This document shows, piece by piece, positions 18,269-25,998 of a stretch of DNA of 37,672 nt. Under the pieces are notes generated by a model, which saw nothing but the letters and a program-made list of their open reading frames with translations, ran no database searches and had not been told where the DNA came from. Positions within the stretch are counted from its first letter, which is position 1. Each line of letters opens with the position of its first letter. This DNA is from an uncultured Lachnospiraceae bacterium (GTDB lineage: Bacteria; Bacillota; Clostridia; Lachnospirales; Lachnospiraceae), in assembly GCA_949949005.1 (NCBI GenBank), contig CATLHM010000023.1:1-37672 (forward strand), in the 5' to 3' direction. The position numbers were made by a program, and so were the translations under genes.

Positions 18269-18792
18269 CTGGCACCTCTCTTTTTCCTTCTCTTTCTCGG
18301 TTCCTGTTCCTCCACCTCTTCCTCCTCAAGCTCTGACACGTCCATCAGGCGCCCTTCCACCTTCTCCACATAGAGATGGCCGTCCAAATGCTCCGTCTCG
18401 TGGCAGATGGCCCTTGCAAGCATGTCGTCAGCCTCCATCTCAAAAGGTACCATATCCTTATCGAGGGCTTTGATTCTCACATAATCCGGCCTTGTCACCG
18501 CCCCGGTCTTACCGGGAACGCTCAGACACCCTTCATTGGCCGTCTGGGAACCGCTGCTTTCCAGGATCACCGGGTTGATCAACAAAAGAGGATCCTCCCC
18601 TGTCACATCAATCACCGCAATCCGCTTGAGAATTCCCACCTGGGGGGCAGCCAGACCCACTCCCTCGGATTCGTACATGGTATCAAACATGTCGTCGATC
18701 AATTCTCTTGTCCGATCGGTCATCTCCTTTACCTCTTTGCACACCTTGTTTAAAACCGGATCTCCTATTTCTCTTATGTTTCTGAGTGCCAT
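18265..18792 (-). CDS. def: Peptide deformylase
   Basis: 175 residues. All three family motifs are present: GVGLAAPQVG, EGCLSVPG (metal ligand Cys89) and HETEH (His131, Glu132, His135). It removes the formyl group from nascent proteins. The ATG at 18792 is preferred over an in-frame start at 18837 because it gives the family-standard beginning MALRNIREIGDPVL and has a GGAA-rich ribosome site. The C-terminus is a highly basic tail (EPRKRRKKRGAR), longer than in most deformylases. Confidence 0.97.
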   Translation of the reverse strand: MALRNIREIGDPVLNKVCKEVKEMTDRTRELIDDMFDTMYESEGVGLAAPQVGILKRIAVIDVTGEDPLLLINPVILESSGSQTANEGCLSVPGKTGAVTRPDYVRIKALDKDMVPFEMEADDMLARAICHETEHLDGHLYVEKVEGRLMDVSELEEEEVEEQEPRKRRKKRGAR

Positions 18793-18843
18793 TTCTTTTT
18801 CCTTTCCTTCCTGTTTAATATTCTGATTCCAAGCCAAAAATAT

Positions 18844-21120
18844 TCAAATACTGCCGACAGGGTCAAAGTCGAACTGAATATTCTCCTCCTTAATCCCTGC
18901 GGATTCCCAATAGCGTTCCACTTGATCCTTTATTTTTGTAAGGCAATGATACTTCGGCGATTTGCAATAGAGTAAGAACCGGTAAATATCATTGATCTTC
19001 CCTATGGATGCCCTGGCAGGGCCGATCAGCGTAACCTCTCTGGCAATCTCATCTTTTTGGATATCACAATGGCCGGCGCAGGGCGGCATTTGCTCTTTGA
19101 TCAGGCATGCAATTCTGCCTGAGAGAGCCTCCCCCCTCTTTTCGTCCGGGGAGGTGATCAGGATTGCCATCATATGAATCACCGGCGGATATCCGCCTAA
19201 TTTTCTGTAGAGGATTTCTTCCTCGTAAAAAGCCCGGTAATCCTGGCGTGCCGCCTGCACAATACCGTAATGATCGGGCCGGTAAGTCTGTATCAGAACC
19301 TCCCCCGGCAAACTCCCCCGGCCTGCCCTTCCCGCTGCCTGGGTCAAAAGCTGGAAGGTTCTCTCCCCCGCCCGGTAATCACTGTCATTTAAGGACAGAT
19401 CAGCGGCCAGCACTCCCACCAGCGTCACATTGGGAAAATCATGGCCCTTGACAATCATCTGGGTTCCCACCAGCACATCCGCCTCCCCACCCGAAAAAGC
19501 GGCCAGTATCCGCTCATAGCTGTCCTTTTTTCGGGTGGTGTCTGCGTCCATGCGAAGCACCCGGATTCCGGAAAACCTGGCTTTAAGCTGCTCTTCGATC
19601 TGTTCCGTTCCCGCCTTAAATCCCAGAATATAGGGCGAACCGCATTCCGGGCACTTCTGGGGCTGCCTGGTTTCATAGCCGCAGTAATGGCACACCATCC
19701 TGCCCCCCAGATGCTGGGACAGGGATACGTCGCAGTGGGGGCATCTCATCACGTAGCCGCAGAAGCGGCAGGACACAAAGCCTGCATACCCCCGCCGGTT
19801 CAAAAAGAGCATGGTCTGCTCCTTTTTGGCCAGTCTCTCCTCCATCAGCTCCTGAAGCCTTCTGCTGAAAATAGAGCGGTTCCCCTCCTTGAGCTCCCTA
19901 CGAAGGTCAATCACCGAGACAGCCGCCAGGCTTCCCCCTGTGGGCCTGTTATTTAAGGTAAACAGCTCATAGCAGCCCTTCTGCGCCCGGTAATAGGCTT
20001 CCAGGGAGGGAGTGGCGGAGCCCAGCACCAGGCAGGCCTTCTTAAGTCCGGCCAGATACTCAGCCGTCTCCCTGGCATGGTATCTGGGCATGGTCTCGCT
20101 TTTGTAGCTGGTCTCATGTTCCTCGTCCATGACGATCATTCCCAAATCGGGAAAAGGGACGAACAGCGCCGAGCGGGGGCCAATAATCACATCCAGCTCC
20201 CCCTTTCTGGCCCGTTCACACTGGTCAAATTTCTCCCCGGCGGAAAGGGTGGAATTCATCACAGAAACCCGGTCGCCGAATCTCTTGTAAAACCGAAGCA
20301 GTGTCTGGTAGGTAAGGGCGATCTCCGGAATCAGCACAATGCATTGCTTTTTTCTCTTTATCATACCCTCAATCAGGGATAAATAGACCTCCGTTTTTCC
20401 ACTTCCGGTGATACCGTGGATCAGATAGGTCTTTCTTTTTCCTTCGTCAAAATCGGAAAGAACCCGGCCACATATCCCGGCCTGCTCTTTGCTTAGGACT
20501 CTGCCATCCTCCCTGTCCGCCTTAAGCTTAACCGGATTGCGGTAATAGCTCTCCCTCTCGATCCTGATAACCCCCTGGCTTTCCAGGCTTTTCAATGTGG
20601 CCTGGGAGGCGCCCAGCTTCTCTCTCACCAGCTCATAGGGAAGTATCTCTTCCTCTGTCAGCTCCTCCAGTATCTTTGCTCTTGCCTTCTGGTTCTTCTG
20701 GAGGGCCTGGGCCCATACCGAGCGGGTCTCCTCGGCCGTCAAGAGGCGGGTAATCTTCTTTTTTTCTTTCAGCTTCATGGCCTGCTTCACCGGGAGCACG
20801 GTTTTCAGGGCGGCAATCATGGTGGAGCCATAGGTATGCTTCATCCAGGCTGCCAGTTTCATGGCGTCTGCCTCCACAGGCAGGCTCCCGGCCGCAATCC
20901 CTGCCACCTGCTTTAACTTTTCCTCCGGAAATTGTGGCCTGTCCGTCACCTCCACCACATAGCCCTGGCGCAGGTGGTCTCCCTTTCCGAATGGCACCTG
21001 TACACACATGCCTTCCTCCAATACCCCCAAAAGCGGCTCCGGTATTTTGTACTGAAAGGTTTTATCTACTTTTTCATGGGAAATATCTATGATGATATTG
21101 GCATATCTTCCCTGGATCAT
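18844..21120 (-). CDS. priA: Primosomal replication-restart helicase PriA
   Basis: 758 residues. An N-terminal 3' DNA-binding domain precedes the helicase core with Walker A GITGSGKT (Lys242) and Walker B DEEH (331-334). Two zinc clusters follow, with eight Cys in CRFCGYVMRCPHC and CHYCGY...CPECG. The enzyme reloads the replicative helicase at stalled forks. The start codon overlaps the stop codon of the murE-like gene by four bases. Length is normal for the family. Confidence 0.97.
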   Translation of the reverse strand: MIQGRYANIIIDISHEKVDKTFQYKIPEPLLGVLEEGMCVQVPFGKGDHLRQGYVVEVTDRPQFPEEKLKQVAGIAAGSLPVEADAMKLAAWMKHTYGSTMIAALKTVLPVKQAMKLKEKKKITRLLTAEETRSVWAQALQKNQKARAKILEELTEEEILPYELVREKLGASQATLKSLESQGVIRIERESYYRNPVKLKADREDGRVLSKEQAGICGRVLSDFDEGKRKTYLIHGITGSGKTEVYLSLIEGMIKRKKQCIVLIPEIALTYQTLLRFYKRFGDRVSVMNSTLSAGEKFDQCERARKGELDVIIGPRSALFVPFPDLGMIVMDEEHETSYKSETMPRYHARETAEYLAGLKKACLVLGSATPSLEAYYRAQKGCYELFTLNNRPTGGSLAAVSVIDLRRELKEGNRSIFSRRLQELMEERLAKKEQTMLFLNRRGYAGFVSCRFCGYVMRCPHCDVSLSQHLGGRMVCHYCGYETRQPQKCPECGSPYILGFKAGTEQIEEQLKARFSGIRVLRMDADTTRKKDSYERILAAFSGGEADVLVGTQMIVKGHDFPNVTLVGVLAADLSLNDSDYRAGERTFQLLTQAAGRAGRGSLPGEVLIQTYRPDHYGIVQAARQDYRAFYEEEILYRKLGGYPPVIHMMAILITSPDEKRGEALSGRIACLIKEQMPPCAGHCDIQKDEIAREVTLIGPARASIGKINDIYRFLLYCKSPKYHCLTKIKDQVERYWESAGIKEENIQFDFDPVGSI

Positions 21121-22604
21121 GCTTCTTTTGCTCTTTCCTCAAGTATCTGGGCGATCAGCACCCGGTCGTCCATGGGGTACTTGACCCCCTTAATCTCCTG
21201 GTAGTCCTCATGGCCCTTTCCGGCGATCACAATGATGTCTCCCGGCTGTCCATGAGCAATGGCATAGGCGATGGCTTCCTTTCTGTCACAGATTGCCACA
21301 TAGCTGCCCTGGGTCCTCTCCATCCCCACCTTAATGTCCTCTATGATAGCAAGGGGCTCCTCAAACCGTGGGTTATCCGAGGTAATGACGGTGAAATCCG
21401 CATAGGTTCCGCTGACCTCCCCCATCTCAAAGCGGCGGAGCTTTGACCTGTTGCCGCCGCACCCAAAAAGACTGACGAGTCTTGTGGGATTGTACTCCCG
21501 CAGGGTGGTCAGAAGGCTTTTCAGACTCATGGCATTATGGGCATAGTCAATCAGAAGGGTAAACTGGTCGGAAACCGGTACCATCTCGATTCTCCCCTTT
21601 ACGTGGGCGCCGAGAAGCGCCCTTTGAATCTGGAAATTCTCTACCTTAAAATGCCTGCATACGGCAATGGCAGCCAGGGCGTTGTAAACGCTGAAACGTC
21701 CCGGGGCCGGAACCTCCACCTCAAAGGGTATATTCCCTATTCCCCTTTCCCTGACCTGAAAACGGATCCCAAGTTCTCCCGGTTTATCCACCAGCTCAAT
21801 ATGATCCGCATAAATGTCTGAACGCCTGTCAAGGCCATAGGTCTCGATCTGGCAGGTATGCCCCTTTATTACCGCCTCCATATGGGCGTCGTCCTTATTC
21901 ACGATTCCGAGCCAGCACTGTTTAAAGAGAAGCCCCTTGCAGGCCTGGTATTCCTCAAAATCCGCGTGCTCGTTGGGGCCAATATGATCCGGCTCCAAAT
22001 TGGTAAAAATCCCGATCTCAAAGGTAAAGCCCTGGGTTCTGTGAAGCTTAAGTCCCTGGGAGGCCACCTCCATCACCACAATATCGCAGCCCTCCTCCTC
22101 CATCTCCCTGAAATACTGCTGGAGCACAAAGGACTCCGGGGTGGTATTGTCCGCCGGGATATGCCTGTCGCCAATGATCGTCTCGATGGTTCCCACAAGC
22201 CCTACCTTATAGCCCGCCTTTTCCAGAATGGACTTGATCAGATAAGTGGAGGTCGTCTTGCCCTTGGTACCGGTGATGCCGATCACCTTAAGGCGGTCCG
22301 CCGGATGTCCGAAATAGGCCGCTGAGATAAAGGCCATGGCATACCGGCTGTCCGCCACCTTGATCACAGTGATATCACTCTCCGCCGGCAGCTCCACATC
22401 CTTCTGAACCACCAGGGCTGCCGCCCCTTTCTCGGCAGCTTCCCAGGCAAACTGATGCCCATCCACCTGATAGCCGCAGATACAGATAAACATGCATCCC
22501 GGCTTAATCTTACGGGAATCATAAACCACCTCTTTGATCTCTTTCTCCACATTTCCCCTTGTACATTCCCATTCGAATCCGTTCAGCAATTCTCTACATC
22601 TCAT
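21117..22604 (-). CDS. MurE-family UDP-MurNAc-tripeptide ligase
   Basis: 495 residues with the three Mur ligase domains. The ATP site is GTKGKTT (112-118). The carbamylated-lysine position is Lys223 in ACKGLLF. DNPR (410-413) is the motif of meso-diaminopimelate-specific enzymes. The usual EVSSHAL stretch is replaced by EVASQGL (179-185), so the conserved His is missing. It could be the housekeeping MurE (EC 6.3.2.13) or a second MurE-like paralog; the rest of the dcw genes is not here. The ATG at 22604 gives MRCRELLNGF as expected, although its AAGGGA is 12 bases away; an ATG at 22616 directly abuts that site. First gene of the long operon. Confidence 0.88.
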   Translation of the reverse strand: MRCRELLNGFEWECTRGNVEKEIKEVVYDSRKIKPGCMFICICGYQVDGHQFAWEAAEKGAAALVVQKDVELPAESDITVIKVADSRYAMAFISAAYFGHPADRLKVIGITGTKGKTTSTYLIKSILEKAGYKVGLVGTIETIIGDRHIPADNTTPESFVLQQYFREMEEEGCDIVVMEVASQGLKLHRTQGFTFEIGIFTNLEPDHIGPNEHADFEEYQACKGLLFKQCWLGIVNKDDAHMEAVIKGHTCQIETYGLDRRSDIYADHIELVDKPGELGIRFQVRERGIGNIPFEVEVPAPGRFSVYNALAAIAVCRHFKVENFQIQRALLGAHVKGRIEMVPVSDQFTLLIDYAHNAMSLKSLLTTLREYNPTRLVSLFGCGGNRSKLRRFEMGEVSGTYADFTVITSDNPRFEEPLAIIEDIKVGMERTQGSYVAICDRKEAIAYAIAHGQPGDIIVIAGKGHEDYQEIKGVKYPMDDRVLIAQILEERAKEA

Positions 22605-22717
22605 AATAATAACCATTCCCTTTCCATAAGCAATGTGAAAAAATATTTCCGCATTGTTCCCCCCTGCCGCCGCGTGGCAGCATCGCAACGTGAATATCTG
22701 AAAAATTTCCTTATAAT

Positions 22718-22746
22718 AAGATAACACGATTGCGTTCTTTTTTCAA
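22718..22746 (-). promoter_or_regulatory. Candidate promoter of the murE-rsgA operon
   Basis: Read on minus: TTGAAA (22741-22746), 17-base spacer, TATCTT (22718-22723). It would give a leader of about 105 bases before the murE-like start. The leader includes a G/C-rich stretch near 22665-22690. Promoter strength is moderate by match (5/6 and 4/6). Confidence 0.5.
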
Positions 22747-23028
22747 TTACCTGGAAAACTCTCTTCTGATTGATACTATATGTTTCTAATTTTTTTTGTT
22801 GTGCTTAATTTTTTATTTAGAGGTTTTAAGAGTTTTATCATAAATCGGACACAATTTATACACATATTTCCTTTATGATAGTATTCAAGATAGTTGAACA
22901 ACTCACTATCTCCCCCCTCATAAGAATGTGAAAGCCTCCGGCATCCCCGGAGGCTTTTGCATTCGGAAAAGAGCCCACGAAAAGGCAAGAGCACCGCCCC
23001 TGGCATCGCATGACCCTGACAGCACCTG
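22747..23028. other. Intergenic region between the fruK-like and murE-like genes
   Basis: No supported gene. The A/T-rich stretch 22775-22870 holds only frames of about 20 codons without ribosome sites. GATAGTTGA and TCACTATC near 22891-22912 form an imperfect hairpin, followed by the terminator at 22931-22957. A short untranslated plus-strand RNA ending at that terminator is conceivable, but I see only weak promoter-like elements. Confidence 0.4.
22931..22957. terminator. Intrinsic terminator, usable in both directions
   Basis: AAAGCCTCCGG (22931-22941) pairs with CCGGAGGCTTT (22947-22957) around a 5-base loop. The stem is 11 bp and G/C-rich. The arm ends give TTTT on plus and TTTC on minus. 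It lies about 70 bases beyond the fruK-like gene and most likely ends the recJ-fruK transcript. Confidence 0.7.
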
Positions 23029-23970
23029 TCATGCCAGCCGGAAGCTGTAGCTCTCGATCTCCACCTTCTGCGCCAGTTCCACCGCAAGCTCCATGGGAAT
23101 GACCCCGTTTTCCACAGTGGCGGCATTAGCCGCCGATATACCCGCACAATACCGCAAAAGCTCACGGCTGTCCATCTGCTGCAAATAGCCCATGGCAAAA
23201 GCCGCCACCACACTGTCTCCGCAGCCCACCGTATTCACCGCCCGCACTTTCGGCACCTTAGCGCGCAGGATTTCTCCTTCCTTTACATACAAAATCCCCT
23301 TAACTCCCATGGAAACCAGCACATGGGGAATCCCCCATCCCTGTACCAAGAGGGCAGCCTCCATAATATCCTCCAGCTCCCGCAGCCTTCTGTCCGTCAA
23401 AAGCTCCAACTCCTTCAGGTTGGGTTTGATCATAAAGGGAGCCTCTCCTGCGCTTTCTCTCAAAAAGGCCCCACTGGTGTCAAGAAGCACCTTTTTCCCC
23501 TTGGCCTTTGCCAAATGTATCAGGTCTGCATAGATTCCCGCAGACACACTGGCAGGCACACTGCCCGAGAGTACCACCAGCTCACAATCCGAAATTCCCG
23601 TTTCATAATCCTTCATAAACCGGAGAACCTCCTGGCCTGAAATTTCCGGCCCTGGCTCTAAGAGCTCCGTCACATACCCGTCCTGGGAGAGGATATTGAC
23701 ACTGCATCTGGTCTCCCCTGCCACGGCGGTAAAACGGCTCTCTGCGCCAATCCGCTTCACATGCTCCTCGATCAGCTTTCCGAAATAGCCGCCCAGAAAT
23801 CCCAGAGTCCTCACCGGATACCCATACTGCCGCAGCACCTTTGCCACGTTTACACCCTTTCCTCCTGCCAGATTTTTCACGCTCTCCATCCGGTTCACCT
23901 GACCGGGAAGGATTCTTGCGCAGGTATACGTCTTATCCACCGCTGGATTCAGCGTCACTGTTGCTATCAT
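23029..23970 (-). CDS. PfkB-family sugar kinase, 1-phosphofructokinase-like
   Basis: 313 residues, ribokinase fold of the FruK/LacC branch. It starts MIATVTLNPAVDKTY, has LAGGKGVNVAK (34-44), and carries the catalytic base Asp252 in VGCGDSVVA. The usual GAGD is GCGD here. It probably phosphorylates fructose-1-phosphate or tagatose-6-phosphate; the substrate cannot be decided from sequence because no PTS or aldolase gene is adjacent. The ATG at 23970 is chosen over an in-frame start at 24006 because it gives the family N-terminus, with GGGGG upstream. It follows recJ by 41 bases and is likely cotranscribed. Confidence 0.88.
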   Translation of the reverse strand: MIATVTLNPAVDKTYTCARILPGQVNRMESVKNLAGGKGVNVAKVLRQYGYPVRTLGFLGGYFGKLIEEHVKRIGAESRFTAVAGETRCSVNILSQDGYVTELLEPGPEISGQEVLRFMKDYETGISDCELVVLSGSVPASVSAGIYADLIHLAKAKGKKVLLDTSGAFLRESAGEAPFMIKPNLKELELLTDRRLRELEDIMEAALLVQGWGIPHVLVSMGVKGILYVKEGEILRAKVPKVRAVNTVGCGDSVVAAFAMGYLQQMDSRELLRYCAGISAANAATVENGVIPMELAVELAQKVEIESYSFRLA

Positions 23971-24011
23971 TTTTATACCCCCACATACCGCAAGCCGTGC
24001 TTGCATCTCTT

Positions 24012-25847
24012 TCAGCAGTAATGCTGCATCACCAACTGCACCGTCTCCCTGCCCGCAAAGGAATTAATGTCCGGGTAATAGGCCATACTGATCACGGCCC
24101 TTCCCGGCCGGATGCCTCCCTCATAAATTGCCTTTGCCGTGTCTCTTCCAAAACGCCCGGCCAGGAATCTGTCAAATTCCTCCAAATCCCCAAAATAAAT
24201 CATCTCATAGCTTCTGCCCTCTTCGTCCCCGACCCGGTACTTCCCTACATTTCTGTTTTTGCCCAATTTCCTGCCCGAGATCAGGCTAATCCCCTTCCTG
24301 GCAAACAAAGGCTTTGGATTCCCTGTGCCGAACGGGGCAAGGAGGGATAACTCCTTTACAAATTCCATGGTGGCATAGGAAAGAGGCATTGGCACATCAA
24401 TATGTACCACCTCCTCAAAGTCCTTCTCTGTCAGGGAGCAGTTTTCATTCAATCTCCTGCGGAAGACTTCCACCATTTCCTCCCCTGCCATGGAAAGCCC
24501 TGCCGCCATCTTATGCCCTCCATACCTTGTAAAGAGCTCCTTGCAGGCCGTGATCTCCTCATACATATGGTAGGCGTCAATGGAGCGTCCGCTTCCCTTG
24601 ACTCCCTCTTCCCCCTTGGTCAGCACAAAAACCGGCTTCCCGTATCTTTCCCTGACTCTCCCGGCTATAATCCCTGCCAGGCTTTCATGGCAGTGGGGAA
24701 GATAGAGTACCAGCACCCGGTCTTGTTTCAGATCCGTGTTTTCTACCAGGGCAACCGCCTCCTGCACCCCATCCTCGGTCATCTGCTTGCGGCCCTCGTT
24801 CAGGCTCTTCAAATCTCCGGCAATGGTAACGGCCTCCCTCCAGTCCCTGCTGTCGAATAACTCCAGGGCACGCTTGGCCGTATCCAGCCGTCCGGTGGCA
24901 TTTAAACAGGGCCCGATGATAAAGCCTGCATGATAAGGTGTCAGCTCCTTTTCCTCAATGCCATTGACCATAAGGAGCGCCTTCAATCCTAAATTTTTGG
25001 TCTCCCGCATCAGGGCAAGCCCCTTCTTCACAAGAATGCGGTTTTCATCCTTTAACTCCATCACATCGCAGACTGTGGCAAGGGCGGCAAAGGTGAGCAT
25101 CTCCTCAAAGACCTCCTGCCTGCCGGCGCTTTCTCCAGGCTCCTTCATGGCAAAGAGCGCCTGCACCAGCTTCATTGCCACTACTGCCCCGCAGATCTGC
25201 TTAAAAGGATAGCCGCACCCAGGCTGCTTGGGATCCACCACCGCATCGGCTTCAGGGATGAGATAAAAGCGTCCATCCACTTTGACAGCGCCCTCCCTGC
25301 CAGCCCTTTCCTGGCAGGCAGTCTCTGATCCCTCATCCTCATAGGGGACTTCATGGTGATCTGTCACCACCACGGTCATTCCCATATCCTTTGCCATCCG
25401 TATCTGGGGAGCCGCCGCAATTCCGTTATCGCAGGTAATGATCGTATCAATTCCCTCTTCCCCTGCCGCCTGAATCAAATGCTCGTTTAACCCGTAGCCG
25501 TCCTTCTGCCTGTGGGGAATCACCGTGTCCACCTTCCCTCCCAGAGCCCGAAGCCCCCTGAGCAGTATGTACGTGGCGCATATCCCGTCCACATCATAAT
25601 CTCCTATGATACGGATTCTTTTTTCTTCCCGGATCTTTTCCAAAATAATCTCCGACGCCTTATCCAAATCCTTCAAAAGCAACGGTTCATGCAGATCCTT
25701 CAAATCCCCGTGGAGATACTTTTCAATCTCTTCATCCCCCACCACATCCCGGTTCCGCATAATCCGAGCCAATACCGGGGAAATCTGAAATTTTCCGGCT
25801 ATCTCATCAAAATCCGCCTTTTTGGCTGCAACCATCCAACGCGCCAT
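24012..25847 (-). CDS. recJ: Single-stranded-DNA exonuclease RecJ
   Basis: 611 residues. Catalytic DHH-phosphoesterase motifs are DYDVDG (83-88), CDNG (139-142) and DHH (163-165). The DHHA1 motif RYGGHKMAAG and the C-terminal OB-fold follow. It degrades single-stranded DNA 5' to 3' in recombination and repair. An insertion of roughly 25-30 residues, rich in acidic residues, separates the DHH motif from ADAVVDPK. The ATG at 25847 has AGGAGG four bases upstream. It lies between secDF and the PfkB-family kinase. Confidence 0.95.
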   Translation of the reverse strand: MARWMVAAKKADFDEIAGKFQISPVLARIMRNRDVVGDEEIEKYLHGDLKDLHEPLLLKDLDKASEIILEKIREEKRIRIIGDYDVDGICATYILLRGLRALGGKVDTVIPHRQKDGYGLNEHLIQAAGEEGIDTIITCDNGIAAAPQIRMAKDMGMTVVVTDHHEVPYEDEGSETACQERAGREGAVKVDGRFYLIPEADAVVDPKQPGCGYPFKQICGAVVAMKLVQALFAMKEPGESAGRQEVFEEMLTFAALATVCDVMELKDENRILVKKGLALMRETKNLGLKALLMVNGIEEKELTPYHAGFIIGPCLNATGRLDTAKRALELFDSRDWREAVTIAGDLKSLNEGRKQMTEDGVQEAVALVENTDLKQDRVLVLYLPHCHESLAGIIAGRVRERYGKPVFVLTKGEEGVKGSGRSIDAYHMYEEITACKELFTRYGGHKMAAGLSMAGEEMVEVFRRRLNENCSLTEKDFEEVVHIDVPMPLSYATMEFVKELSLLAPFGTGNPKPLFARKGISLISGRKLGKNRNVGKYRVGDEEGRSYEMIYFGDLEEFDRFLAGRFGRDTAKAIYEGGIRPGRAVISMAYYPDINSFAGRETVQLVMQHYC

Positions 25848-25871
25848 AATTCCTCCTGACTCTGAGCCCAA

Positions 25872-25949
25872 AACAACGAATGCCAGGCCTAGCCAGACAT
25901 TCTCATGTTTAACAACGGATATCAGGCACTGCCAGACATCCCTCTGTTA
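25872..25949. repeat. Two imperfect tandem 39-bp units
   Basis: Units 25872-25910 and 25911-25949 both begin AACAACG and share blocks such as CAGGC and GCCAGACAT. They are about 70 percent identical by eye. They fill the space between the secDF terminator and recJ, so they form the recJ upstream region. No clear promoter is visible within them. Confidence 0.5.
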
Positions 25950-25956
25950 AAATCAA

Positions 25957-25982
25957 CAAAGGGCAAAACACTTTGCCCTTTG
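25957..25982 (-). terminator. Intrinsic terminator after secDF
   Basis: An 11-bp perfect stem (CAAAGGGCAAA with TTTGCCCTTTG) has a 4-base loop. On the minus strand it is followed by TTGATTTT. It stands 17 bases beyond the secDF stop codon and would separate it from recJ, at least in part. Confidence 0.7.
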
Positions 25983-25998
25983 CCATAATACCTATCTT

